NCBI RefSeq assembly: GCF_015070875.1 | Contig: NZ_JADDIV010000003.1 | Coordinates: 744,001 to 808,000, forward strand | Direction of reading: 5' to 3' | Source: Ramlibacter pallidus | GTDB lineage: Bacteria > Pseudomonadota > Gammaproteobacteria > Burkholderiales > Burkholderiaceae_C | Length of the DNA: 64,000 nucleotides | In this document: positions 55,402 through 64,000 of the stretch, piece after piece | Layout: every line of letters starts with the position of its first letter | How positions within the stretch are numbered: position 1 is the stretch's first letter | Made by a program: the position numbers and the translations under genes | The notes under the pieces: model-generated | What the model saw: only the letters and a program-made list of their open reading frames with translations | The model's database searches: none | Told to the model about the DNA's origin: nothing

Positions 55402-57261
55402 CTAGATGGCCTCGAGGTTCTTGCCGGCGAGGGCCTTGCGGATGCCTTCGTTCATGCGGCGCGCGGCGAAGGCTTCGGTGCCCTTGGCGAGGGCCTGCAC
55501 CGCGGCTTCGACGGTGGCGGCATCCTCGCTGGATCTCGCGGTTTCGCGCAAGGATTGCATCAGCGCTTCGATCGCTTGGCGCTCGGCCGCTTCCAGCAGC
55601 TCGCCGTCGGCCTCCAGCGCGCTCTGCGTCGCGAGCAGCATGCGTTCCGCATCGACACGCGCCTCGGTCAAGGCGCGGGCCTTCATGTCCGATTCGGCCG
55701 TGGTGAAGCTCTCGCGCAGCATGGTGGCGATCTGCTCGTCCGAGAGGCCGTAGGACGGCTTCACGGCGATCTGCGCCTCCACGCCGCTGGTCTGCTCGCG
55801 CGCGGCGACGTGCAGCAGTCCGTCCGCGTCGACCGTGAAGGTCACGCGGATGCGCGCCGCACCGGCCGCCATCGGCGGGATGCCGCGCAGCTCGAAGCGC
55901 GCCAGGCTGCGGCAGTCGGCCACGAGGTCGCGCTCGCCCTGCACGACGTGGATGGCCATGGCGGTCTGGCCGTCCTTGAAGGTGGTGAAGTCCTGCGCCT
56001 TGGCGGTCGGGATGGTCTCGTTGCGCGGCACGATGCGCTCGACCAGCCCGCCCATGGTCTCGATGCCCAGCGACAGCGGGATCACGTCCAGCAGCAGCAG
56101 TTCGCCCTGCGGGTTGTTGCCGGCCAGCTGGTTGGCCTGCAGCGCGGCGCCCAGCGCCACCACTTCGTCCGGGTTCAGGTTGGTCAGCGGCTCGCGGCCG
56201 AAGAACTCCGCGACGGCGCGGCGGACCTGCGGCATGCGGGTGGAGCCGCCCACCAGCACCACGCCCTGCACTTCGTCCTTGGCCAGCTTCGCGTCGCGCA
56301 GCGCCTTGCGCACCGCGCCCAGCGTGCGCGCCGTGAGTTCGCGCGTCTCCAGCTCGAAGTCCTTGCGCGACACGGCGACCTCGACGGAGCGCCCGCCGAC
56401 GGCCACCGGCACGGTGACGGTCTCGGTCTCCGTGAGCTGCTCCTTCACGCGGCGCGCCAGCATCTTGATGGCGGCCTTTTCGGAGGCGGTCTCGGCCTGC
56501 ATCTTCGCGCGCTGCAGCATCCAGTCGGCCAGCGCCTGGTCGTAGTCGTCGCCGCCCAGGGCCGAGTCGCCCCCGGTGGACACCACCTCGAAGACGCCGC
56601 GCGACAGGCGCAGGATGGAAATGTCGAAGGTGCCGCCGCCGAGGTCGTACACGGCGTAAAGGCCTTCGCTGCTGTTGTCCAGCCCGTAGGCGATCGCCGC
56701 GGCGGTCGGCTCGTTGATCAGGCGCAGCACGTTCAGGCCCGCGAGCTGCGCCGCGTCCTTGGTCGCCTGCCGCTGGGCATCGTCGAAGTACGCCGGCACG
56801 GTGATCACGGCGCCATACAGGTCGTCGTCGAAGGTGTCCTCGGCGCGGAAGCGCAGCGTCGCGAGGATCTCGGCGCTGACTTCGACGGGCGACTTGCGCC
56901 CCTCGCGCGTCTGCACCATCAGCATGCCCGGCTCGTCGATGAAGCGGTAGGGAAGCTTCTCGCGCCCGCCGATGTCGGCCAGGCCGCGGCCCATGAAACG
57001 CTTGGCGGAGGCAATGGTGTTCTCGGGGTCCTCGGCCTGGGCGGCATGCGCCTCGAAGCCGATCTGGCGGCGGCCCTCGCCGAGGTAGCGCACCACGGAC
57101 GGCAGCACGACGCGGCCCTCGGCGTCGGGCAGGCATTCGGCGACGCCGTTGCGCACGGCAGCGACCAGCGAATGCGTGGTGCCGAGGTCGATGCCGACGG
57201 CGATGCGGCGCTGGTGGGGGTCCGGCGAGGCGCCGGGTTCGGAGATCTGCAGCAGGGACAT
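55402..57261 (-). CDS. hscA: Fe-S assembly chaperone HscA (Hsp70)
   Basis: 619-aa specialised Hsp70 that, with HscB, transfers clusters from IscU. ATPase domain with [35 protein letters not shown] and [17 protein letters not shown]. Substrate-binding domain with [15 protein letters not shown] and [12 protein letters not shown]. The C-terminal lid is shorter than in DnaK, as usual for HscA. Start ATG 57261 gives [19 protein letters not shown]. hscB ends 10 bp upstream. Confidence 0.96.
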   Translation of the reverse strand: MSLLQISEPGASPDPHQRRIAVGIDLGTTHSLVAAVRNGVAECLPDAEGRVVLPSVVRYLGEGRRQIGFEAHAAQAEDPENTIASAKRFMGRGLADIGGREKLPYRFIDEPGMLMVQTREGRKSPVEVSAEILATLRFRAEDTFDDDLYGAVITVPAYFDDAQRQATKDAAQLAGLNVLRLINEPTAAAIAYGLDNSSEGLYAVYDLGGGTFDISILRLSRGVFEVVSTGGDSALGGDDYDQALADWMLQRAKMQAETASEKAAIKMLARRVKEQLTETETVTVPVAVGGRSVEVAVSRKDFELETRELTARTLGAVRKALRDAKLAKDEVQGVVLVGGSTRMPQVRRAVAEFFGREPLTNLNPDEVVALGAALQANQLAGNNPQGELLLLDVIPLSLGIETMGGLVERIVPRNETIPTAKAQDFTTFKDGQTAMAIHVVQGERDLVADCRSLARFELRGIPPMAAGAARIRVTFTVDADGLLHVAAREQTSGVEAQIAVKPSYGLSDEQIATMLRESFTTAESDMKARALTEARVDAERMLLATQSALEADGELLEAAERQAIEALMQSLRETARSSEDAATVEAAVQALAKGTEAFAARRMNEGIRKALAGKNLEAI

Positions 57262-57271
57262 GGTCAGCCCG

Positions 57272-57790
57272 CTATTGTCCCAGCTGTGCGAGCCGGGACG
57301 CGATGTCCTCGCCAAAGCGCTCGATGAACATGAGGGCTCTCACCTGCCGGGCCGCGGCGGGGGCGTCGCCCTCGAGGTCGAGCAGCTGCGCGATCCGGGC
57401 CAGCATCTCGCGCCGGCGCGCCGTGACGCGGTCGGAGAGCTCTTCCAATTCCTGCTCGCCCGCGGCTTCGTCGAGCGTCTCGCGCCACTCCATCTGCTCC
57501 ATCAGGAACTCGGCGGGCATGGCGGTGTTGTTCTCGGCGTCGATCGGCGCGCCCTGCAGCTCGCAGAGGTAGGACGCGCGCTTCAGCGGATCCTTGAGGC
57601 GCTGGTAGGCCTCGTTGATGCGCACGGACCATTGCAGCGCGGCGCGCTGGGCCGAGGCGCCCTGCGCGGCGAAACGGTCGGGGTGCGCCTCGCGCTGCAG
57701 TTCCTTCCAGCGTGCGTCGATGGCGGCGCGGTCCTGCGCGAAGCGCTGCGGCAGGCCGAACAGTTCGAAATCGCTGGACTGGAGGTTCAC
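57272..57790 (-). CDS. hscB: Fe-S assembly co-chaperone HscB (J-protein)
   Basis: 172-aa J-domain protein that brings IscU to HscA and stimulates its ATPase. HPD motif at H36-P37-D38 in [22 protein letters not shown]-type start ([11 protein letters not shown]). The C-terminal three-helix region includes [15 protein letters not shown]. Translation begins at GTG 57790. It lies 4 bp downstream of iscA and 10 bp before hscA. Confidence 0.95.
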   Translation of the reverse strand: MNLQSSDFELFGLPQRFAQDRAAIDARWKELQREAHPDRFAAQGASAQRAALQWSVRINEAYQRLKDPLKRASYLCELQGAPIDAENNTAMPAEFLMEQMEWRETLDEAAGEQELEELSDRVTARRREMLARIAQLLDLEGDAPAAARQVRALMFIERFGEDIASRLAQLGQ

Positions 57791-57794
57791 CGGG

Positions 57795-58118
57795 TCAGAC
57801 GCGGAAGGACTCTCCGCAGCCGCAGCGGTCCCGCTCGTTCGGGTTGTTGAACCTGAAGCCCTCGTTCAGGCCTTCGCGCACGAAGTCCAGCTCGGTGCCG
57901 TCGATGTAGGCCAGGCTCTTCGGGTCCACCAGCAGCTTCACGCCGTGGTTCTCGAACACGACGTCCTCCGGCGCGACTTCGTCGACGTACTCCAGCTTGT
58001 ACGCCAGCCCGGAGCAGCCGGTCGTCTTCACGCCCAGCCGCACGCCGACGCCCTTGCCCCGCTTGGCGAGGTAACGCGTGACGTGCCGGGCCGCGGCTTG
58101 GGTCAGCGAGATGGCCAT
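57795..58118 (-). CDS. iscA: A-type Fe-S carrier IscA
   Basis: 107-aa A-type scaffold/carrier delivering iron or [2Fe-2S]/[4Fe-4S] clusters. The three invariant cysteines are C35 ([13 protein letters not shown]), C99 and C101 ([11 protein letters not shown]). It starts at [13 protein letters not shown], 2 bp after iscU, suggesting tight co-expression. Confidence 0.96.
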   Translation of the reverse strand: MAISLTQAAARHVTRYLAKRGKGVGVRLGVKTTGCSGLAYKLEYVDEVAPEDVVFENHGVKLLVDPKSLAYIDGTELDFVREGLNEGFRFNNPNERDRCGCGESFRV

Positions 58119-58120
58119 CG

Positions 58121-58531
58121 TCAGTGCTGCGTGCCTTCGGCGGCGGCCGCCGGGTGCTTCTTCTTGTAGTCCTCGACGGCCGCCTTGATGGCGTCTTCCG
58201 CGAGGATCGAGCAGTGGATCTTCACCGGCGGCAGCGCCAGTTCCTCGGCGATCTGCGCGTTCTTGATCGAGGCGGCCTGGTCGAGCGTCTTGCCCTTGAC
58301 CCATTCGGTCACCAGGGAGCTGGAAGCGATGGCGGAACCGCAGCCGTAGGTCTTGAAGCGGGCATCCTCGATCACGCCAGTCTGCGGGTTGACCTTGATC
58401 TGCAGCTTCATCACGTCGCCGCAGGCCGGCGCGCCCACCATGCCGGTGCCCACGCTCTCGTCCCCCTTCTCGAAGGAGCCGACGTTGCGGGGGTTCTCGT
58501 AGTGCTCGACGACTTTTTGCGAATAGGCCAT
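58121..58531 (-). CDS. iscU: Fe-S scaffold protein IscU
   Basis: 136-aa scaffold on which IscS builds clusters. Cluster ligands C37, C64 and C107, with D39 next to C37 ([13 protein letters not shown]), and the HscA recognition motif L100-PPVK in [33 protein letters not shown] is the classic N-terminus. It lies 28 bp after iscS. Confidence 0.98.
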   Translation of the reverse strand: MAYSQKVVEHYENPRNVGSFEKGDESVGTGMVGAPACGDVMKLQIKVNPQTGVIEDARFKTYGCGSAIASSSLVTEWVKGKTLDQAASIKNAQIAEELALPPVKIHCSILAEDAIKAAVEDYKKKHPAAAAEGTQH

Positions 58532-58559
58532 GTTGTGTACTCCTGGATCTCTCTCGGGT

Positions 58560-59780
58560 TCAGTGCGCGGTCCACTGGATGGTGTTCAGGTCGATGCCGT
58601 CCTGGTACATCTCCCACAGCGGGCTCAGCTCGCGCAGCTTGGCGACGTTCTGCTTGATCGTGGTGATCGCGTAGTCGATCTCTTCCTCGGTCGTGAAGCG
58701 GCCGATGGTCATGCGCAGGCTGCTGTGCGCCAGTTCGTCGCTGCGGCCCAGGGCGCGCAGCACGTAGCTGGGCTCCAGCGAAGCCGAGGTGCAGGCGGAA
58801 CCGGACGACACCGCCAGGCCCTTGATGCCCATGATCAGCGACTCGCCTTCGACGAAGTTGAAGCTCATGTTCAGGTTGTGCGGCACCCGGTGCTCCAGGT
58901 TGCCGTTGACGAAGACCTGCTCGACGTCCTTCAGGCCTTCCAGCAGGCGCTTCTGCAGGCGCCGGGCGTGCTCCAGGTCCTTGTGCATCTCTTCCTTCGC
59001 GATGCGGAAGGCCTCGCCCATGCCCACGATCTGGTGGGTGGGCAGCGTGCCGGAGCGCATGCCGCGCTCATGGCCGCCGCCATGCATCTGCGCTTCCAGG
59101 CGCACGCGCGGCTTGCGGCGCACGTACAGGGCGCCGATGCCCTTGGGGCCGTAGGTCTTGTGCGAGGCCAGGCTCATCAGGTCGACCGGCAGCGTCTTGA
59201 CGTCGATCTCCACCTTGCCGGTGGCCTGGGCGGCGTCGACGTGGAACAGCACGCCCTTCTCGCGGCAGATCGCGCCGAGGGCCGGGATGTCCTGGATCAC
59301 GCCGATCTCGTTGTTCACGAACATGACGGAGGCCAGGATGGTGTCCGGGCGGATCGCCGCCTTGAACCCTTCGAGGTCCAGCATGCCGTCTTCCTGCACC
59401 TCGAGGTAGGTCACCTCGAAGCCCTGGCGCTCCAGCTCGCGCATCGTGTCCAGCACGGCCTTGTGCTCGGTCTTCACCGTGATCAGGTGCTTGCCGCGCG
59501 TCTTGTAGAAGTGCGCGGCGCCCTTGAGCGCCAGGTTGTTGGACTCGGTGGCGCCGGAGGTCCAGACGATCTCCCGCGGGTCCGCGCCGATCAGGTCGGC
59601 CACGTTCTGGCGCGCCTTCTCCACGGCTTCCTCGGCTTCCCAGCCCCACGCGTGGCTGCGCGAAGCGGGGTTGCCGAAGTGCTCGCGCAACCACGGGATC
59701 ATGGCGTCGACCACGCGCGGGTCGACCGGCGTCGTCGCGCCGTAGTCCATGTAGATCGGGAAATGGGGCGTCATGTCCAT
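58560..59780 (-). CDS. iscS: Cysteine desulfurase IscS
   Basis: 406-aa PLP enzyme that supplies sulfur for clusters and tRNA thiolation. PLP lysine K208 in [12 protein letters not shown], active-site loop with C330 in [20 protein letters not shown], and the C-terminal IscU-contact tail ending [13 protein letters not shown] 59780 gives [18 protein letters not shown]; a second ATG two codons on (MTPHFP) is an alternative. It follows iscR by 31 bp. Confidence 0.97.
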   Translation of the reverse strand: MDMTPHFPIYMDYGATTPVDPRVVDAMIPWLREHFGNPASRSHAWGWEAEEAVEKARQNVADLIGADPREIVWTSGATESNNLALKGAAHFYKTRGKHLITVKTEHKAVLDTMRELERQGFEVTYLEVQEDGMLDLEGFKAAIRPDTILASVMFVNNEIGVIQDIPALGAICREKGVLFHVDAAQATGKVEIDVKTLPVDLMSLASHKTYGPKGIGALYVRRKPRVRLEAQMHGGGHERGMRSGTLPTHQIVGMGEAFRIAKEEMHKDLEHARRLQKRLLEGLKDVEQVFVNGNLEHRVPHNLNMSFNFVEGESLIMGIKGLAVSSGSACTSASLEPSYVLRALGRSDELAHSSLRMTIGRFTTEEEIDYAITTIKQNVAKLRELSPLWEMYQDGIDLNTIQWTAH

Positions 59781-59811
59781 TGCTGGCTTCTCGCTGGCTC
59801 TACGGTTGCTC

Positions 59812-60348
59812 TTATTGCTTGGCGAAGCTGTTGCCCAGCGCGAACACCGAGTTCGGCGCGTTCACGCGGATGGGCTTGACCACGGGGGCGCTGGAGATCG
59901 CGCGCTTGGTGGCCGGCTTGTCCTCCACCTGCACGCCCTTGGCGAGCTGGTCGTCGACGAGCTTCTGCAGGGTGATCGAGTCCAGGAACTCCACCATGCG
60001 CTGGTTCAGCGCCGACCACAGCTCGTGGGTCATGCACTGGCCGCCCTCGCCATGGCAGTTTTCCTTGCCGCCGCACTGGGTGGCGTCGATCGGTTCGTCG
60101 ACGGACACGATGATGTCCGCCACGGTGATCTCGGCGGCCTTGCGGCCGAGCGTGTACCCGCCGCCCGGGCCGCGGGTGGACTCCACGAGTTCATGGCGGC
60201 GCAGCTTCCCGAACAGCTGCTCGAGGTACGACAGCGAGATGTGCTGGCGCTGGCTGATGGCCGCCAGGGTGACGGGTCCGTTGTTCTGGCGCAGTGCCAG
60301 GTCGATCATCGCGGTGACCGCAAAGCGGCCTTTGGTCGTGAGACGCAT
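59812..60348 (-). CDS. iscR: Fe-S cluster regulator IscR (Rrf2 family)
   Basis: 178-aa winged-helix regulator that binds a [2Fe-2S] cluster and represses the isc operon. [20 protein letters not shown] and [20 protein letters not shown] form the DNA-binding part. Cluster ligands C92, C98, C105 and H108 in [23 protein letters not shown] 60348 is preceded by AAGGAG. The leader carries two tandem hairpins, and a site resembling the type 1 IscR consensus lies at 60484-60508, fitting autorepression. First gene of iscRSUA-hscBA-fdx. Confidence 0.97.
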   Translation of the reverse strand: MRLTTKGRFAVTAMIDLALRQNNGPVTLAAISQRQHISLSYLEQLFGKLRRHELVESTRGPGGGYTLGRKAAEITVADIIVSVDEPIDATQCGGKENCHGEGGQCMTHELWSALNQRMVEFLDSITLQKLVDDQLAKGVQVEDKPATKRAISSAPVVKPIRVNAPNSVFALGNSFAKQ

Positions 60349-60420
60349 CGCTAGCTCCTTGCTGCTTGCTTGCCTTACCTGCCGCGGCACCCGCCACGCC
60401 AGGCCGTCTCCACCCATGCT

Positions 60421-60460
60421 CCGGCATCCTTGCCGGCCCTCGCCCGGCATCGCGTGCCGG
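60421..60460 (-). promoter_or_regulatory. Twin stem-loops in the iscR leader
   Basis: CCGGCA-TCCT-TGCCGG (60421-60436) and CCGGCA-TCGCG-TGCCGG (60444-60460, with a 5-base loop) lie in tandem upstream of iscR, with a plus-strand T7 run at 60466-60472. Read on the plus strand, the second hairpin plus ACTGCTTTTTTT looks like an intrinsic terminator. Read with iscR, both would be in the 5' untranslated region, about 70-110 bases before the ATG. Confidence 0.5.
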
Positions 60461-60483
60461 ACTGCTTTTTTTGACTTCCCTGG

Positions 60484-60508
60484 GTTCCTGACTGTTTCCG
60501 TCAAGTAT
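60484..60508 (-). promoter_or_regulatory. Type 1 IscR binding site upstream of iscR
   Basis: On the minus strand the site reads ATACTTGAC, then GGAAAC, then AGTCAGG and AAC. I count 22 of 25 positions matching the published type 1 IscR consensus ATASYYGACTRWWWYAGTCR plus RSTAT. The minus-strand TATACT at 60509-60504 overlaps it and could be a -10 element, so bound IscR would block transcription. Confidence 0.7.
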
Positions 60509-60566
60509 ACACGAAGACCCAGCGCGGCGCTCGGGTACTCAGGTCTTTCTGCGGTGCACCAATGCC

Positions 60567-61048
60567 TCAGGCACCGAGCTCGGTCCGGATGTGGCGCAGC
60601 AAGCCTTCGGACGCCGCCTCGATCTGGTCCAGCACCAGCTCGAAACCCTTCGGCCCACCGGCATACGGATCGGGCACGACCTCGCCCATGCCGTCGGGCG
60701 CGAACGCCATGAAAAGCCTGAGCTTGTCGTCGGCGCCGGGCGGACAGATCTCCTGCAGCAGCGCGAAGTTCTCGTGGTCCATCGCGAGGACGAGGTCGAA
60801 GCGGTCGAAATCGCCCTCGGACACCTGCCGGGCACGATGGCCCGACAGGTCGTAGCCGCGCTGCCGCGCGTGCGCCGTGCTGCGGTCGTCCGCCGGCCCG
60901 CCCACGTGGTAGTCGTGCGTCCCGGCGGACGCCACCTCGATCCGCCCGGCAAGTCCCGCCTCGCGCACGGCGTGGCGGAACACCCCCTCCGCGGTCGGGC
61001 TGCGGCAGATGTTGCCCATGCAGACCATCAGCACCGAGTAACGGCCGC

Positions 61049-61052
<4 letters not shown>
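60567..61052 (-). CDS. Low-molecular-weight protein-tyrosine phosphatase
   Basis: 161-aa acid phosphatase-type enzyme that dephosphorylates phosphotyrosine. The CX5R loop is C11-M-G-N-I-C-R17 in [15 protein letters not shown]; the catalytic acid is D128 in VVPDPYAGG. No BY-kinase or capsule gene is next to it, so the partner is unknown. Its ATG overlaps the uvrB stop (ATGA), so it is translated with uvrB, an arrangement that suggests housekeeping expression. Confidence 0.93.
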
Positions 61053-63160
<2,108 letters not shown>

Positions 63161-63256
63161 GCCGGGTAATCCCTAGTCGAACCATTAAAATTGCGGGCAG
63201 CCGGCCAGCTTACGACAGGCCGCAAGTCTTTGCCACCGCCCCTTCCAAGGAAGCCC

Positions 63257-64000
63257 ATGTCCCTCTTCAACGCCGTCGAAATGGCGCCCCGCGACCCGAT
63301 CCTGGGTCTGACCGAGCAGTACAACGCCGACACCAACCCGAAGAAGGTGAACCTGGGCGTGGGGGTCTACTACGACGACAACGGCAAGCTGCCGCTGCTG
63401 GAGTGCGTGCAGAAGGCCGAAGAGAAGATGATGGCCGCCCACGCGGCCCGCGGCTACCTGCCCATCGACGGCATCGCCGCCTATGACGCCGCCGTGAAGA
63501 GCCTCGTATTTGGGGCCGAGTCCGAGCCGGTCAAGAGCGGCCGCGTCGCCACGGTGCAATGCATCGGCGGCACCGGCGGCCTCAAGGTCGGCGCGGACTT
63601 CCTGAAGAAGCTGAATCCCGCCGCCAAGGTCCTGATCAGCGACCCGAGCTGGGAGAACCACCGCGGCATCTTCACCAACGCCGGTTTCACCGTCGAAACC
63701 TATCCCTACTACGACGCCGAGAAGCGCGGCATCCACTTCGACGGCATGCTGACGGCGCTGGACCGGGCACCCGCCGGTACGGTCGTGGTGCTGCACGCCT
63801 GCTGCCACAACCCGACCGGCTACGACCTGACGGAACAGCAATGGGACCAGGTGGTTGCCGTCGTCAAGGCGCGCAAGCTGGTCGCCTTCCTCGACATGGC
63901 CTACCAGGGCTTCGGCCAGGGCATCGCCGAGGACGGCATGGCCGTGCGCAAGTTCATGGCGTCGGGCGAGGACTTCTTCGTCTCCACCTCGTTCTCCAAG
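63257..64000 (+). CDS. Aspartate/aromatic amino acid aminotransferase (3' part missing)
   Basis: PLP-dependent class I transaminase of the AspC/TyrB type; the window holds the first 248 codons. MSLFNAVEMAPRDPILGLTE, LGVGVYYDDNGKLPLLECVQ, VQCIGGTGGLKVGADFL, LHACCHNPTGYDLTEQQW and FLDMAYQGFGQG (with PLP-contacting Asp and Tyr) are all present. The window ends within STSFSK, whose Lys is the expected Schiff-base lysine. Aspartate versus aromatic preference cannot be judged. GGAAG lies upstream of the ATG. Confidence 0.94.
   Translation, partial: MSLFNAVEMAPRDPILGLTEQYNADTNPKKVNLGVGVYYDDNGKLPLLECVQKAEEKMMAAHAARGYLPIDGIAAYDAAVKSLVFGAESEPVKSGRVATVQCIGGTGGLKVGADFLKKLNPAAKVLISDPSWENHRGIFTNAGFTVETYPYYDAEKRGIHFDGMLTALDRAPAGTVVVLHACCHNPTGYDLTEQQWDQVVAVVKARKLVAFLDMAYQGFGQGIAEDGMAVRKFMASGEDFFVSTSFSK

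Noticed and set aside
63161..63256. LexA box upstream of uvrB
   Set aside because: No CTGT-N8-ACAG type match in the 96-bp divergent region; SOS control cannot be supported here.

Overview
This 64 kb window is high-GC DNA of a betaproteobacterium, most likely a member of the Burkholderiales, family Comamonadaceae (Ramlibacter/Variovorax-like). This is inferred from the gene families present: a Bug-type periplasmic binding protein, a Liv-type ABC transporter, a proteasome-like gene inside the pyruvate dehydrogenase operon, and isc genes in the order R-S-U-A-hscB-hscA-fdx. No rRNA, CRISPR array, insertion sequence or prophage was seen. Almost all of the sequence is coding, and no gene-free stretch exceeds 300 bases.

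Layout. 1-6541 (minus): the 2-oxoglutarate dehydrogenase genes sucA-sucB (sucB cut by the left edge), propionyl-CoA synthetase prpE and an isochorismatase-family hydrolase. 6636-8403: a cytoplasmic receiver-histidine kinase and a LuxR-type response regulator. 8408-10280: a PQQ-type sugar dehydrogenase and an NlpC/P60 peptidase. 10340-17175 (minus): the pyruvate dehydrogenase operon aceE-aceF-[proteasome-like Ntn hydrolase]-lpdA. 17360-20517: a membrane PAS histidine kinase with a FixJ-type regulator, transcribed away from aceE. 20568-28061: folD, an M3 oligopeptidase, a DUF4124-glutaredoxin fusion, rpiA, pyrD and a GH18 lipoprotein. 28066-31094 (minus): an LhgO-like oxidoreductase, an N-formylglutamate amidohydrolase and a MetE-like protein. 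31289-34531: an S11 peptidase, a lytic transglycosylase, tRNA-Val(CAC) and dnaQ. 34554-43176: an SDR, a two-partner secretion pair (tpsB-tpsA), and a divergent response regulator/sensor kinase pair.

43255-55050 is a tightly packed 11-gene operon. It encodes a GntR/HutC regulator, a complete Liv ABC importer, an orphan Bug binding protein, an aconitase-family hydratase in two subunits, a hydantoinase-like amidohydrolase, a fumarate-reductase-like flavoprotein and an isocitrate lyase/PEP mutase-family lyase. It reads as a self-contained uptake and breakdown pathway for an unidentified, probably cyclic and nitrogen-containing, carboxylic acid. It is the best candidate here for an undescribed system. 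55058-60348 (minus) is the isc iron-sulfur operon with a good IscR site upstream. 60567-63160 holds a low-molecular-weight phosphatase and uvrB. From 63257 an aspartate-type aminotransferase runs off the right edge.

Main points for a second look: the 11-gene catabolic operon; the proteasome-like gene between aceF and lpdA; GC-rich palindromic repeats that have become protein linkers in aceF and lpdA; duplicated TCCCCG-N4-CGGGGA palindromes between tpsB and a response regulator; and twin hairpins in the iscR leader.
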